Part shown: positions 1-8,496 of the stretch, in pieces
Position numbering within the stretch: the stretch's first letter is position 1
Layout: each line of letters starts with the position of its first letter
Origin: Nocardioides sp.
Lineage (GTDB): Bacteria > Actinomycetota > Actinomycetes > Propionibacteriales > Nocardioidaceae
Assembly (NCBI GenBank): GCA_021166815.1
Contig: JAJPEO010000116.1
Coordinates: 1 to 12,018 of the forward strand
DNA: 12,018 nucleotides
Reading direction: 5' to 3'
Translations under genes and position numbers: made by a program
Notes under the pieces: generated by a model
Databases searched by the model: none
Seen by the model: the letters and a program-made list of their open reading frames with translations, nothing else
What the model was told of the DNA's origin: nothing

Positions 1-237
1 GGGGCCTACCTCGACGACCGCAGCCGCGGCCTCGACGACGCCGTGGCCCGGGCGGCCGCGGGCCTCGGCAGGCCGCCGCTGCAGGACGCCCTCGTGTGGG
101 TGCGCGACCGCCCCGGCGTGACCGCGCCGATCGTCGGGGCCCGCACGGCCGCCCAGCTCACGGGCGCCCTCGAGGTGGCGCAGCTGGCCCTCCCGCCGGA
201 GATCGCCGCGGCCCTCGACGACGTGTCGGGAGACTGA
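1..237 (+). CDS. Aldo/keto reductase, C-terminal part (5' end outside window)
   Basis: This is the last 78 residues of a protein that enters from the left edge in frame 1 and stops at TGA 235-237. The visible part matches the end of the aldo/keto reductase barrel: a helix ending in QDALVWV, then PGVTAPIVGARTAAQL, which in this family holds the segment binding the adenosine 2'-phosphate of NADPH. The tail PPEIAAALDDVS is also typical of the family. Such enzymes reduce aldehydes or ketones with NADPH in the cytoplasm. The catalytic Asp-Tyr-Lys-His tetrad lies in the missing N-terminal part, so neither activity nor substrate can be judged. The next gene starts 1 nt after the stop, so the two are probably co-transcribed. 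Confidence 0.85.
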   Translation, partial: GAYLDDRSRGLDDAVARAAAGLGRPPLQDALVWVRDRPGVTAPIVGARTAAQLTGALEVAQLALPPEIAAALDDVSGD

Positions 238-238
238 G

Positions 239-466
239 ATGTCACGGGCACTTCGTCGTCCCCCCGCTCGCGGCGTCGAGTGGGAGTTCCAGACGCTGGT
301 GCTCTCGCGCGACCTCTCGCGCAGCGCCGTGCGCCGGTTGCTCGTCGAGCAGGCCGAGCACGGCGGCTGGGAGCTCGACCGCGTCCGCATCGCCCACGAC
401 GGCGTACGCCGCATCGTCCTGCGCCGCAAGATCATCCGCCAGCGGCTGACCCTCTTCGCCAGCTGA
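239..466 (+). CDS. DUF5703 family protein
   Basis: A 75-residue basic protein that resembles the small actinobacterial DUF5703 family, whose function is unknown. The family pattern is visible: WEFQTLVLSRDLSRS near residues 15-29, a helix RRLLVEQAEHGGWEL, then RVRIAHDGVRRIVLRRKIIR near the end. It has no signal peptide, membrane segment or cysteine. The ATG at 239 is supported by GGGAG at 228-232, 6 nt upstream. It lies 1 nt behind the aldo/keto reductase stop, so coupled translation is likely. It converges on the M20 peptidase with only 18 nt between the stop codons. From memory, DUF5703 genes often sit beside M20 peptidases in actinobacteria. That suggests conserved neighbourhood but does not show function. 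Confidence 0.8.
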   Translation: MSRALRRPPARGVEWEFQTLVLSRDLSRSAVRRLLVEQAEHGGWELDRVRIAHDGVRRIVLRRKIIRQRLTLFAS

Positions 467-484
467 CTCCTCGTGCGCCCCGGG

Positions 485-1804
485 CTAGACCTGGTCGAGG
501 AATCGGTCCAGTACGCGAGCGCCGAACTCCAGGGAGTCGGTCGGGACCCGCTCGTCGACCCCGTGGAACAGCGCGGTGAAGTCGAGGTCCTCGGGCAGCC
601 TCAGCGGGGCGAAGCCGTACGACGTCATCCCGAGCCTGCGGAAGTGCTTGGCGTCCGTGCCGCCACTCATGAGGTACGGCGCGACCAGGGCGTCGGGGTC
701 CTCCGCCAGCAGGCTCCGCGTCATGGCGTGGACCAGGTCGGTGTCGTACGCGCTCTCCCACGGCTCCTGCCGCGTCAGGAACTCGATGTCGATGCCCGGC
801 CCCGCGAGCTCGGCCAGGGTGTCGAAGAACTCGTCCTCGTACCCCGGCAGGAAACGACCGTCGATCGCGGCCTGTGCCTCGGTCGGGATGACGTTGGCCT
901 TGTAGCCGCCACGCAGCATCGTGGGGTTGGCGGTGTTGCGGATGACCGCCCCGAGCATCCGGGCGGCGTCGCCGAACTCCTCGATGAGGCTTTCGGCGTT
1001 GTCCGGCGTCGCAGGGGTGCCGGCGAGCTCACCGACGCACGCCAGCAGCACCTCCATCGTGGGGGTGAGGCGCACCGGCCACTCGTGTGCCCCGATGCGT
1101 GCGACCGCGGCGGCGAGGTTCGTCACCGCGTTGTCGTGGTTGAGCATCGAGCCGTGGCCCGCCCGACCGCGCGCGGTGAGGTGCATCCAGGCCATGCCCT
1201 TCTCCGCCGCTTCGACGAGGTAGACCCTGCGCCCCCGGATCGAGGTGCTGAAGCCACCCACCTCACCCACTGCCTCGGTGCAGTCGGCGAGAAGGTCGGC
1301 GTGCTGGTCGACCAGGACCCGGGCGCCGTGGTCGCCGCCGGCCTCCTCGTCCGCGGTGAAGCACAGCACGACCTCACGCGAGGGCGCACGCCCGGCGCGT
1401 GACCGGGCACGTACGACGCTGAGGAGCATCGCGTCGAAGTCCTTCATGTCCACCGCGCCGCGGCCCCACACGTAGCCGTCGCGCAGCTCGCCGGAGAACG
1501 GGTCGACCTGCCAGTCCGCCGCCTCGGCCGGCACCACGTCCAAGTGGCCGTGGAGGAGCAGCGGGGGCCTTCCGTCGCCCCCGCCCCACCGGGCGATGAC
1601 GTTGGCCCGGCCCGGTGTGGTCTCGATGACCGTGGGCGTCACGCCCACCTCGTCCAGGAGTCCGGCCACGTGCTCGGCAGCGACCCGCTCGCCGGGACCG
1701 CTCCCGTCCCCGAAGTTCGAGGTGTCGATCCGAATGAGCTCCTGGCACAGGCGAACCGCCTCTGCGGCAGGGTCGTGCGCCGTCTCGATCGCTGCCTCTC
1801 CCAT
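485..1804 (-). CDS. M20 family zinc metallopeptidase (ArgE/DapE/CPG2-like)
   Basis: A 439-residue cytoplasmic metallopeptidase of the M20 family, which hydrolyses peptide or N-acyl amino acid bonds with two zinc ions. The expected active-site residues are present: HGHLD (His87, Asp89), WGRGAVDMKD with bridging Asp119, ADEEAG with catalytic Glu153 and zinc ligand Glu154, and a late HGVDERVP with His414. The RAGHGS segment belongs to the dimerisation domain inserted between the two halves of the catalytic domain. I chose the ATG at 1804 because AGGA lies 8 nt upstream. The frame stays open to an ATG at 1882, but that extension (residues such as CVWCGRMGR) looks non-coding and reaches the tRNA promoter region. 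An ATG at 1813 is possible. The substrate cannot be told: related proteins are annotated as dipeptidases, desuccinylases or carboxypeptidases. The stop is TAG at 485-487. Confidence 0.9.
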   Translation of the reverse strand: MGEAAIETAHDPAAEAVRLCQELIRIDTSNFGDGSGPGERVAAEHVAGLLDEVGVTPTVIETTPGRANVIARWGGGDGRPPLLLHGHLDVVPAEAADWQVDPFSGELRDGYVWGRGAVDMKDFDAMLLSVVRARSRAGRAPSREVVLCFTADEEAGGDHGARVLVDQHADLLADCTEAVGEVGGFSTSIRGRRVYLVEAAEKGMAWMHLTARGRAGHGSMLNHDNAVTNLAAAVARIGAHEWPVRLTPTMEVLLACVGELAGTPATPDNAESLIEEFGDAARMLGAVIRNTANPTMLRGGYKANVIPTEAQAAIDGRFLPGYEDEFFDTLAELAGPGIDIEFLTRQEPWESAYDTDLVHAMTRSLLAEDPDALVAPYLMSGGTDAKHFRRLGMTSYGFAPLRLPEDLDFTALFHGVDERVPTDSLEFGARVLDRFLDQV

Positions 1805-1866
1805 GCGGCCCATCCTGCCGCACCAGACACAGGGGCCCCGATTCTGGTGTGCACGTCCTGCTTTGC

Positions 1867-1872
1867 TACTGT
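1867..1872 (+). promoter_or_regulatory. Possible -10 element of the tRNA-Leu promoter
   Basis: TACTGT fits the TAnnnT -10 pattern and lies 12 nt before the first tRNA base, giving a short 5' leader as expected for a tRNA gene. The best -35 candidate is TTCTGG at 1842-1847, but the 19-nt spacing is long and the match weak. The call rests mainly on position. Confidence 0.3.
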
Positions 1873-1884
1873 TCTCCAGCACTC

Positions 1885-1973
1885 GTCCGGGTGGCGGAAT
1901 TGGCAGACGCGCTAGCTTGAGGTGCTAGTGCCCGTATTAGGGCGTGGGGGTTCAAGTCCCCCCTCGGACACCA
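1885..1973 (+). tRNA. tRNA-Leu (anticodon GAG), CCA encoded
   Basis: A complete class II tRNA of 89 nt including the encoded CCA. The acceptor stem GTCCGGG (1885-1891) pairs with CTCGGAC (1963-1969), with one G-U pair, followed by discriminator A and CCA (1971-1973). The anticodon stem CTAGC (1912-1916) pairs with GCTAG (1924-1928) around the loop TTGAGGT, giving anticodon GAG at 1919-1921, which reads CUC and CUU leucine codons. The long variable arm has stem GCCC/GGGC (1930-1933 and 1940-1943). The T arm is GGGGG-TTCAAGT-CCCCC (1946-1962). Discriminator A and the long arm both fit leucine identity. It is divergent from the peptidase gene and followed within 5 nt by a terminator-like hairpin, so it is probably a single-gene transcript. 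Confidence 0.97.
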
Positions 1974-1977
1974 CATG

Positions 1978-2001
1978 AACGGCGGCCCACGGGCCGCCGT
2001 T
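1978..2001 (+). terminator. Hairpin terminator after tRNA-Leu
   Basis: A perfect inverted repeat begins 5 nt after the tRNA CCA: AACGGCGGCCC (1978-1988) and GGGCCGCCGTT (1991-2001), separated by AC. The 2-nt centre means about 10 bp of stem with a CACG loop. No T tract follows, which is common for actinobacterial terminators. Its position right behind the tRNA, ahead of the next gene's promoter region, supports a termination or 3'-processing role. Confidence 0.7.
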
Positions 2002-2020
2002 CGCCGTTCCCGGCCCTTGG

Positions 2021-2046
2021 GGAATCACCCACTCTCTCGAGGCGTT
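2021..2046 (+). promoter_or_regulatory. Possible SigR/SigH-type ECF sigma promoter
   Basis: GGAAT at 2021-2025 and GTT at 2044-2046 are separated by exactly 18 nt. This is the consensus known for Streptomyces SigR and closely similar to mycobacterial SigH (disulfide-stress ECF sigma factors). Transcription would start near 2053-2056 and give a leader of about 30 nt before the TPR gene at 2083, which has its own ribosome binding site. The match is short, so chance cannot be excluded. Confidence 0.4.
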
Positions 2047-2082
2047 CCACCAGCCGTACCCCTCGATGACGAAGGTGATGGC

Positions 2083-2430
2083 ATGAGCGTGATGAGCTCG
2101 GAGTGGATGCGCTACTCGACCGCGCAGGCCCTCTTCGACGCCCGCGACTACCGCGGCGCGGCAACGCTGCTGACGGAGATCATCGCGCAGGCCGCTGGGG
2201 ACCGCGAGGTGCGCCACGGTCTGGCCGACGCCAGGCTGCTGCTCGCACGTGCCTACTTCCACTCCGCGCAGCTGTCCGGCGCCGAGGAGCAGGCCCGCCA
2301 GCTCCTGGCCGACGACCCCGCCGACGGCTACGCCGCTCTGTTGCTGGGCCGCACCCTGCAGCGCGCCGGACGCCCCGACGAGGCCAGCCCGCTCCTGAAG
2401 CGGGCCGAGGCACTGGGCTACGGGGCCTGA
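2083..2430 (+). CDS. Small tetratricopeptide-repeat (TPR) protein
   Basis: A 115-residue, mostly helical cytoplasmic protein with about three TPR-like helix pairs: roughly residues 12-45 (ALFDARDYRGAATLL), 47-80 (ARLLLARAYFHSAQLSGAEE) and 81-113 (GYAALLLGRTLQRAGRPDEA). TPRs usually mediate protein-protein contacts, and no catalytic domain is present. The start is placed at ATG 2083 because GAAGG (2071-2075) lies 7 nt upstream. The frame is open back to 1975, but that extension would begin inside the tRNA terminator and encodes an Arg/Pro-rich, non-TPR sequence. Further ATGs at 2092 and 2107 are less well placed. A SigR-like promoter motif lies 37-62 nt upstream. The partner and role are unknown. 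The following LysR-like gene begins 29 nt later but seems to have its own promoter. Confidence 0.85.
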   Translation: MSVMSSEWMRYSTAQALFDARDYRGAATLLTEIIAQAAGDREVRHGLADARLLLARAYFHSAQLSGAEEQARQLLADDPADGYAALLLGRTLQRAGRPDEASPLLKRAEALGYGA

Positions 2431-2447
2431 CCCGGCCGAGGAGGCCG

Positions 2448-2453
2448 TAGGGT
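2448..2453 (+). promoter_or_regulatory. -10 element of a leaderless promoter (LysR-like gene)
   Basis: TAGGGT fits TAnnnT and ends 6 nt before the ATG at 2460, so transcription should start at or next to the start codon. CTGACC at 2427-2432 resembles a -35 but with a short 15-nt spacer. A GAGGAGG at 2438-2444 lies 15 nt from the ATG, too far to act as a good ribosome binding site, which also favours the leaderless reading. Confidence 0.5.
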
Positions 2454-2459
2454 CGCGTC

Positions 2460-3041
2460 ATGAGCACGACCCTGCGCATCGGCTTCGTCACTGGAGCCAC
2501 GCCCGACAAGTGGGCCCGGCACTGGCGCGACCGGCGCCCCGAGCGGCTCGAGCTCGTGCCGGTGAGCCAGGAGGAGCAGGAGACCCTCCTGCGCAGCGGA
2601 GCGGTGGACATGGTGCTGGCCCGCCTGCCGGTCGAGCGTGATGGCCTGCACTGCGTCCGGCTCTACGACGAGCTGCAGGTCGCCGTGGCATCCCGCGACC
2701 ACGTCCTCGCCGCCGCTGACGAGGAGGTGACCACGGCCGACCTCGACGACGAGCAGCTCGTGCTCTCCCACCCGAGTGGCTGGCGACCCCAGGCCGAGCA
2801 GCTGGACTGGCCACCGATGTCGCCGGCCGAAGCGATCGAGACCGTGGCGGCAGGCACGGGCGTCGCCATCGTGCCGATGTCCGTGGCCCGCCTCTTCCAC
2901 CGCAAGGACGTCGTCACTCGCGTCGTGTCGGACCTCGAGCCCACCACGGTGGCCCTGGTGTGGCTCATCGACCGCGACGACGAGGTCACCCAGGCCTTCG
3001 TGGGGGTGGCCCGCGGCCGGACGGCCAACACCTCGCGCTAG
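2460..3041 (+). CDS. Stand-alone LysR-type substrate-binding domain protein (no HTH)
   Basis: A 193-residue protein resembling only the effector-binding half of LysR-type regulators. It opens directly with the first strand of the periplasmic-binding-protein fold (TLRIGFVTGATPDKW). The typical segments follow: RSGAVDMVLARLPV, DELQVAVASRDHVLA, DEQLVLSH and the late ETVAAGTGVAIVPMSVARL. The roughly 85-residue winged helix-turn-helix of full LysR proteins is absent, and upstream DNA holds no remnant of one because the TPR gene ends 29 nt before. It has no signal peptide, so it should be cytoplasmic. A leaderless-type -10 just upstream suggests a genuine start and not a truncated gene. It may bind a small ligand or titrate a partner, but the function is unknown. 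Its TAG stop overlaps the opposing nucleosidase stop. Confidence 0.85.
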   Translation: MSTTLRIGFVTGATPDKWARHWRDRRPERLELVPVSQEEQETLLRSGAVDMVLARLPVERDGLHCVRLYDELQVAVASRDHVLAAADEEVTTADLDDEQLVLSHPSGWRPQAEQLDWPPMSPAEAIETVAAGTGVAIVPMSVARLFHRKDVVTRVVSDLEPTTVALVWLIDRDDEVTQAFVGVARGRTANTSR

Positions 3042-3586
3042 AGGTTCTCCGCCAGCCAGCGGCCGAGCTCCCGGGCAGAGGCCTCGACCAGGTCGGGCCA
3101 CTCCATGGCCCCCTCGTCGGCGGCGTCGGAGACGTGCTTGACCAAGCGGATCGAGGCGCCGAGCTCGAGCGCGGCGTACGCCACTGCGTAGCCCTCCATG
3201 TCGACCAGGTGGGCGCGCTCGGCGAGGCGGTCGCGGACGGCGGGATCGTTGACGAAGACGTCGCCAGTGGCCAGGACGACCTCCGAGGACCCGACCCGCA
3301 GCTCCTCGCGCGGGTCGTAGCCCAGGCTGCGCACGACGCCGGCGTTCAGGTCGTGGTTGAGCACGACTCCCGGCTCGAAGAGGCCCGTCAGCCCGGCACG
3401 CAGGGCCCCGGCGGTGCCGACGTTGACGACCAGCTGGTCGCGAGGGTCTCCCTGCGCGAGCAGGCCCCGTACGGTCTCCACAGCCGCTGCGGTCTTGCCG
3501 AGCCCGGTGATGACCAGCGGCAGGTCGGGCGGGACGTGACGGGCCTCCGCGCGCGTCGCGGCCACCACCAGCGGTCGCCGGCTCAC
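3038..3586 (-). CDS. Nucleoside phosphorylase-fold nucleosidase (MTA/SAH nucleosidase-like)
   Basis: A 182-residue protein of the PNP/UDP phosphorylase superfamily, which cleaves the glycosidic bond of purine nucleosides. Visible family features are VVAATRAEA with Glu14 at the position of the N-terminal catalytic Glu, the NVGTAGAL segment (55-62), DMEGYAVA with ribose-binding Met130-Glu131, and SDAAD with Asp154 as probable purine proton donor. At 182 residues it is shorter than typical MTA/SAH nucleosidases of about 230, because spacing between the core motifs is reduced. Substrates could be methylthioadenosine, S-adenosylhomocysteine, futalosine or another nucleoside, and sequence alone does not decide. 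The start is GTG at 3586, forming a GTGA 4-nt overlap with the sulfotransferase stop, so translation is coupled. The TAG stop shares a CTAG with the opposing LysR-like gene. Confidence 0.8.
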   Translation of the reverse strand: MSRRPLVVAATRAEARHVPPDLPLVITGLGKTAAAVETVRGLLAQGDPRDQLVVNVGTAGALRAGLTGLFEPGVVLNHDLNAGVVRSLGYDPREELRVGSSEVVLATGDVFVNDPAVRDRLAERAHLVDMEGYAVAYAALELGASIRLVKHVSDAADEGAMEWPDLVEASARELGRWLAENL

Positions 3587-4248
3587 GGCTGGGCCTGCTG
3601 ACGGTTGGGCACGACCGAGTGGCGCACCTCCATCGTCGCCCGGACCCGCTCGCCGTCCCAGGGCTCACCCAGCCAGGCGAACAGGCCCTGCAGGACCGTC
3701 GGGTCGGCCACGAAGTCGTCGTAGTGCACTCGGTACGCAGCATCCCCCAGGCCGTCGGCCACCTCCAGGATGCGACGCTCGATGCCTTCCAGCACCTCGC
3801 GGGCGTCCGGCTTCTGTGCCCACCAGCCGCTGGCGGCCACGTCGTCGAGGTTGCGTGTGTTGACGACGAACCGGCTCCCGGGGAACAGCTGGCGCAACCA
3901 CGCGACGTAGTCGGCCAGGTCCTCGTGGTACCAGCGGATCTCCTTGAAGCCGGTCACGCGCGTGTCGGGCTCGGGGCGCAGCAGCGTCGCGTCCACCAGC
4001 TCCCGGATCCGGTCCAGCGAGACGGCCTCGTCGAAGCCGTTGATCCCGAACCACGGATGCGTGGAGTGCGACGTCCGCCGGGGATGGCGCCGCTGCTTCT
4101 CCGCCAGGCAGTCGCGGTGGAAGTGGAACAGGTGCCGGACCGCTTGCTGGTTCTCCCCCCGGATCAGATAGCCGGGAGTGGAGTTGAGCACGCCCATCAG
4201 CAGGGTCGAGCCCGAGCGGCCGTAGGTCATGACGAAGAGGTGGTCCAT
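3583..4248 (-). CDS. PAPS-dependent sulfotransferase family protein
   Basis: A 221-residue P-loop sulfotransferase, expected to move a sulfuryl group from PAPS to a hydroxyl or amine. The 5'-phosphosulfate loop is clear at residues 9-17 (YGRSGSTLL). The 3'-phosphate-binding segment is FVVNTRNLDDVAAS, with Arg132 and Ser140. A GENQQAVRHLF segment (31-41) and GFKEIRWYHED (100-110) are typical of bacterial Sulfotransfer_3-type enzymes, many linked to cell-surface glycans. It has no signal peptide or membrane segment. ATG 4248 is preceded by GGTGA with 5 nt spacing and lies 5 nt beyond the GuaB1 stop. The frame is open much further upstream, but that stretch is an Arg-rich shadow of GuaB1. The acceptor substrate is unknown. 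The P-loop starts just 8 residues in, so no cryptic N-terminal domain is missing. Confidence 0.88.
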   Translation of the reverse strand: MDHLFVMTYGRSGSTLLMGVLNSTPGYLIRGENQQAVRHLFHFHRDCLAEKQRRHPRRTSHSTHPWFGINGFDEAVSLDRIRELVDATLLRPEPDTRVTGFKEIRWYHEDLADYVAWLRQLFPGSRFVVNTRNLDDVAASGWWAQKPDAREVLEGIERRILEVADGLGDAAYRVHYDDFVADPTVLQGLFAWLGEPWDGERVRATMEVRHSVVPNRQQAQP

Positions 4249-4253
4249 CGCGA

Positions 4254-7138
<2,885 letters not shown>

Positions 7139-7145
7139 GGCGCCG

Positions 7146-7151
7146 AACCTA
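7146..7151 (-). promoter_or_regulatory. -10 element of a leaderless promoter (decarboxylase operon)
   Basis: Read on the minus strand, TAGGTT ends 7 nt before the ATG at 7138. No Shine-Dalgarno precedes that ATG and no good -35 is visible. The arrangement is that of an actinobacterial leaderless transcript and would drive the four-gene unit to its left. Confidence 0.5.
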
Positions 7152-7181
7152 CTCGCGCCGGTCCCGCGCCCGGTACGTGGA

Positions 7182-7226
7182 GCAGCCGCGCCCGTCCACA
7201 CCCCCGTCGTGGACGGCCGCGGCTGC
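7182..7226 (-). terminator. Long hairpin terminator behind the acyl-CoA dehydrogenase operon
   Basis: GCAGCCGCG (7182-7190) pairs with CGCGGCTGC (7218-7226). The stem continues through CC/GG and GTCCAC (7194-7199) with GTGGAC (7209-7214). This makes 17 pairs of 18 with one C-C mismatch, around a 9-nt loop. It begins 18 nt after the dehydrogenase stop and ends 30 nt before the decarboxylase -10, so it insulates the two leftward units. No T tract is present. Confidence 0.75.
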
Positions 7227-7244
7227 GGGCCGGTGCCGGGGCGG

Positions 7245-8480
7245 CTACTTGAGCTCGGCGCTGCTCAGGCCGAGCACCCGACGAGCCACGATCAGCTGCT
7301 GGATCTGCTGGGTGCCCTCGAAGATGTCGAGGATCTTGGAGTCACGCGACCACTTCTCCAGCAGCTCGGTCTCGCTGTAGCCCAGCGTGCCGCACAGCTG
7401 GACGCACGAGAGCGTGACGTCCGAGCCGACACGGCCCGCCTTCGCCTTCGCCATCGAGGCTTCCAGCGAGTTCGGCTTGCGGTTGTCGGCCATCCAGGCC
7501 GCCTGCATCATGAGCAGCTTGGCGCCCTCCCAGTCGGCCTCGAGCTGGAGGAACTTCGCCGCCGCGGCGGACTGCACCTGGGCCGGACGGTCGTAGTCGA
7601 TCGTGATCCCGGCCCGCTCGAGCAGGTCGCGCGTCAGGTCGAGGGAGGCGCGGGCACAGCCCACGGCCATGGCGGCGACCAGCGGACGGGTGTTGTCGAA
7701 GGTCGCCATGGCGCCCCCGAAACCGGCCTTGGTGTTGACCTCGGGCGACCCGAGGAGGTCCTCGGCAGGCACACGGCAGTCGGTGAAGGTGATGACAGCC
7801 GTGTCCGAGGCCCGGATCCCGAGCTTGTGCTCGAGGCGCTCGACCTTCATGCCGGGGTTGTCGCGCCGGACCAGGAACGACTTGATCGCGGCGCGCCCGA
7901 GCGACTTGTCGAGGGTGGCCCACACGACGACGCTGTCGGCCCGCTGACCGGAGGTGACGAAGATCTTCTCGCCGTTGAGGACGTACTCGTCGCCGTCCTT
8001 GGTCGCCGTCGTCGTGATGTTGGCCGAGTCGGAGCCGGTGCCGGGCTCGGTGATCGCCATGGCGGCCCACGTGCCCTCGTAGCGGGCGAGCTGCTCCTCG
8101 CTGGCCACGGCGGCGATCGCGGCGTTGCCGAGGCCCTGGCGCGGCATCGACAGCAGCAGCGCGGTGTCGCCCCAGCACATCTCGGCGATCGAGAGGACCG
8201 AGGCGAGGTTGGCGCCGTTGCGCACCGCGTCGGGATCGCGCGGCTCCTTCTTCTCCGCGGCCTTCGCGCCACCCTGGCGCCCGCCGCTCGCGCCGGCGCC
8301 ACCGGTCGCGCCGGTCTCGCTGACCCCGTCGATCAGGGCCGCGAGCATGTCGAGCTCCTTGGGGTACTCGTGCTCGGCGCGGTCGTACTTGCGCGAGATG
8401 GGGCGCAGCATGTTCATGGCCAGCTGGTGGGCCTGGTCGATCAGTGCCCGCTGCTTGCGGGGGGTCTCGAGGTTGATCAT
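7245..8480 (-). CDS. Acyl-CoA dehydrogenase, FadE23-like subunit
   Basis: A 411-residue FAD-dependent acyl-CoA dehydrogenase for the first step of beta-oxidation-type chemistry on an acyl-CoA. It keeps the full set of signatures: ITEPGTGSDS (143-152) contacting flavin and substrate, NGEKIFVTSG (169-178), and the catalytic base Glu388 in DIFEGTQQIQ. The start INLETPRK and the end SSAELK resemble mycobacterial FadE23. An Ala/Gly/Lys-rich insert of about 35 residues (53-88) separates the first helices, a loop that also varies in relatives. The start ATG 8480 has no Shine-Dalgarno and lies 16 nt after the stop of the partner dehydrogenase, so it probably depends on read-through from that gene. 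A hairpin follows. The acyl substrate is unknown. Confidence 0.9.
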   Translation of the reverse strand: MINLETPRKQRALIDQAHQLAMNMLRPISRKYDRAEHEYPKELDMLAALIDGVSETGATGGAGASGGRQGGAKAAEKKEPRDPDAVRNGANLASVLSIAEMCWGDTALLLSMPRQGLGNAAIAAVASEEQLARYEGTWAAMAITEPGTGSDSANITTTATKDGDEYVLNGEKIFVTSGQRADSVVVWATLDKSLGRAAIKSFLVRRDNPGMKVERLEHKLGIRASDTAVITFTDCRVPAEDLLGSPEVNTKAGFGGAMATFDNTRPLVAAMAVGCARASLDLTRDLLERAGITIDYDRPAQVQSAAAAKFLQLEADWEGAKLLMMQAAWMADNRKPNSLEASMAKAKAGRVGSDVTLSCVQLCGTLGYSETELLEKWSRDSKILDIFEGTQQIQQLIVARRVLGLSSAELK

Positions 8481-8496
8481 CGTGGGGTGGCCCGTC

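Noticed and set aside
473..1402. 309-codon open frame on the plus strand opposite the M20 peptidase
   Set aside because: It is the antisense shadow of a well-supported gene in GC-rich DNA. Its composition (Arg/Val/Gly/His runs) matches no family and it has no ribosome binding site.
1805..1882. N-terminal extension of the M20 peptidase to ATG 1882
   Set aside because: It would run into the tRNA promoter region, looks non-coding, and AGGA 8 nt before ATG 1804 gives a better start.
1975..2082. N-terminal extension of the TPR protein
   Set aside because: It would start inside the tRNA terminator hairpin. A good ribosome binding site and the start of TPR-like sequence both place the start at 2083.
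2418..3743. 441-codon minus-strand frame across the LysR-like and nucleosidase genes
   Set aside because: It is a shadow of two recognisable genes, with low-complexity composition and no family resemblance.
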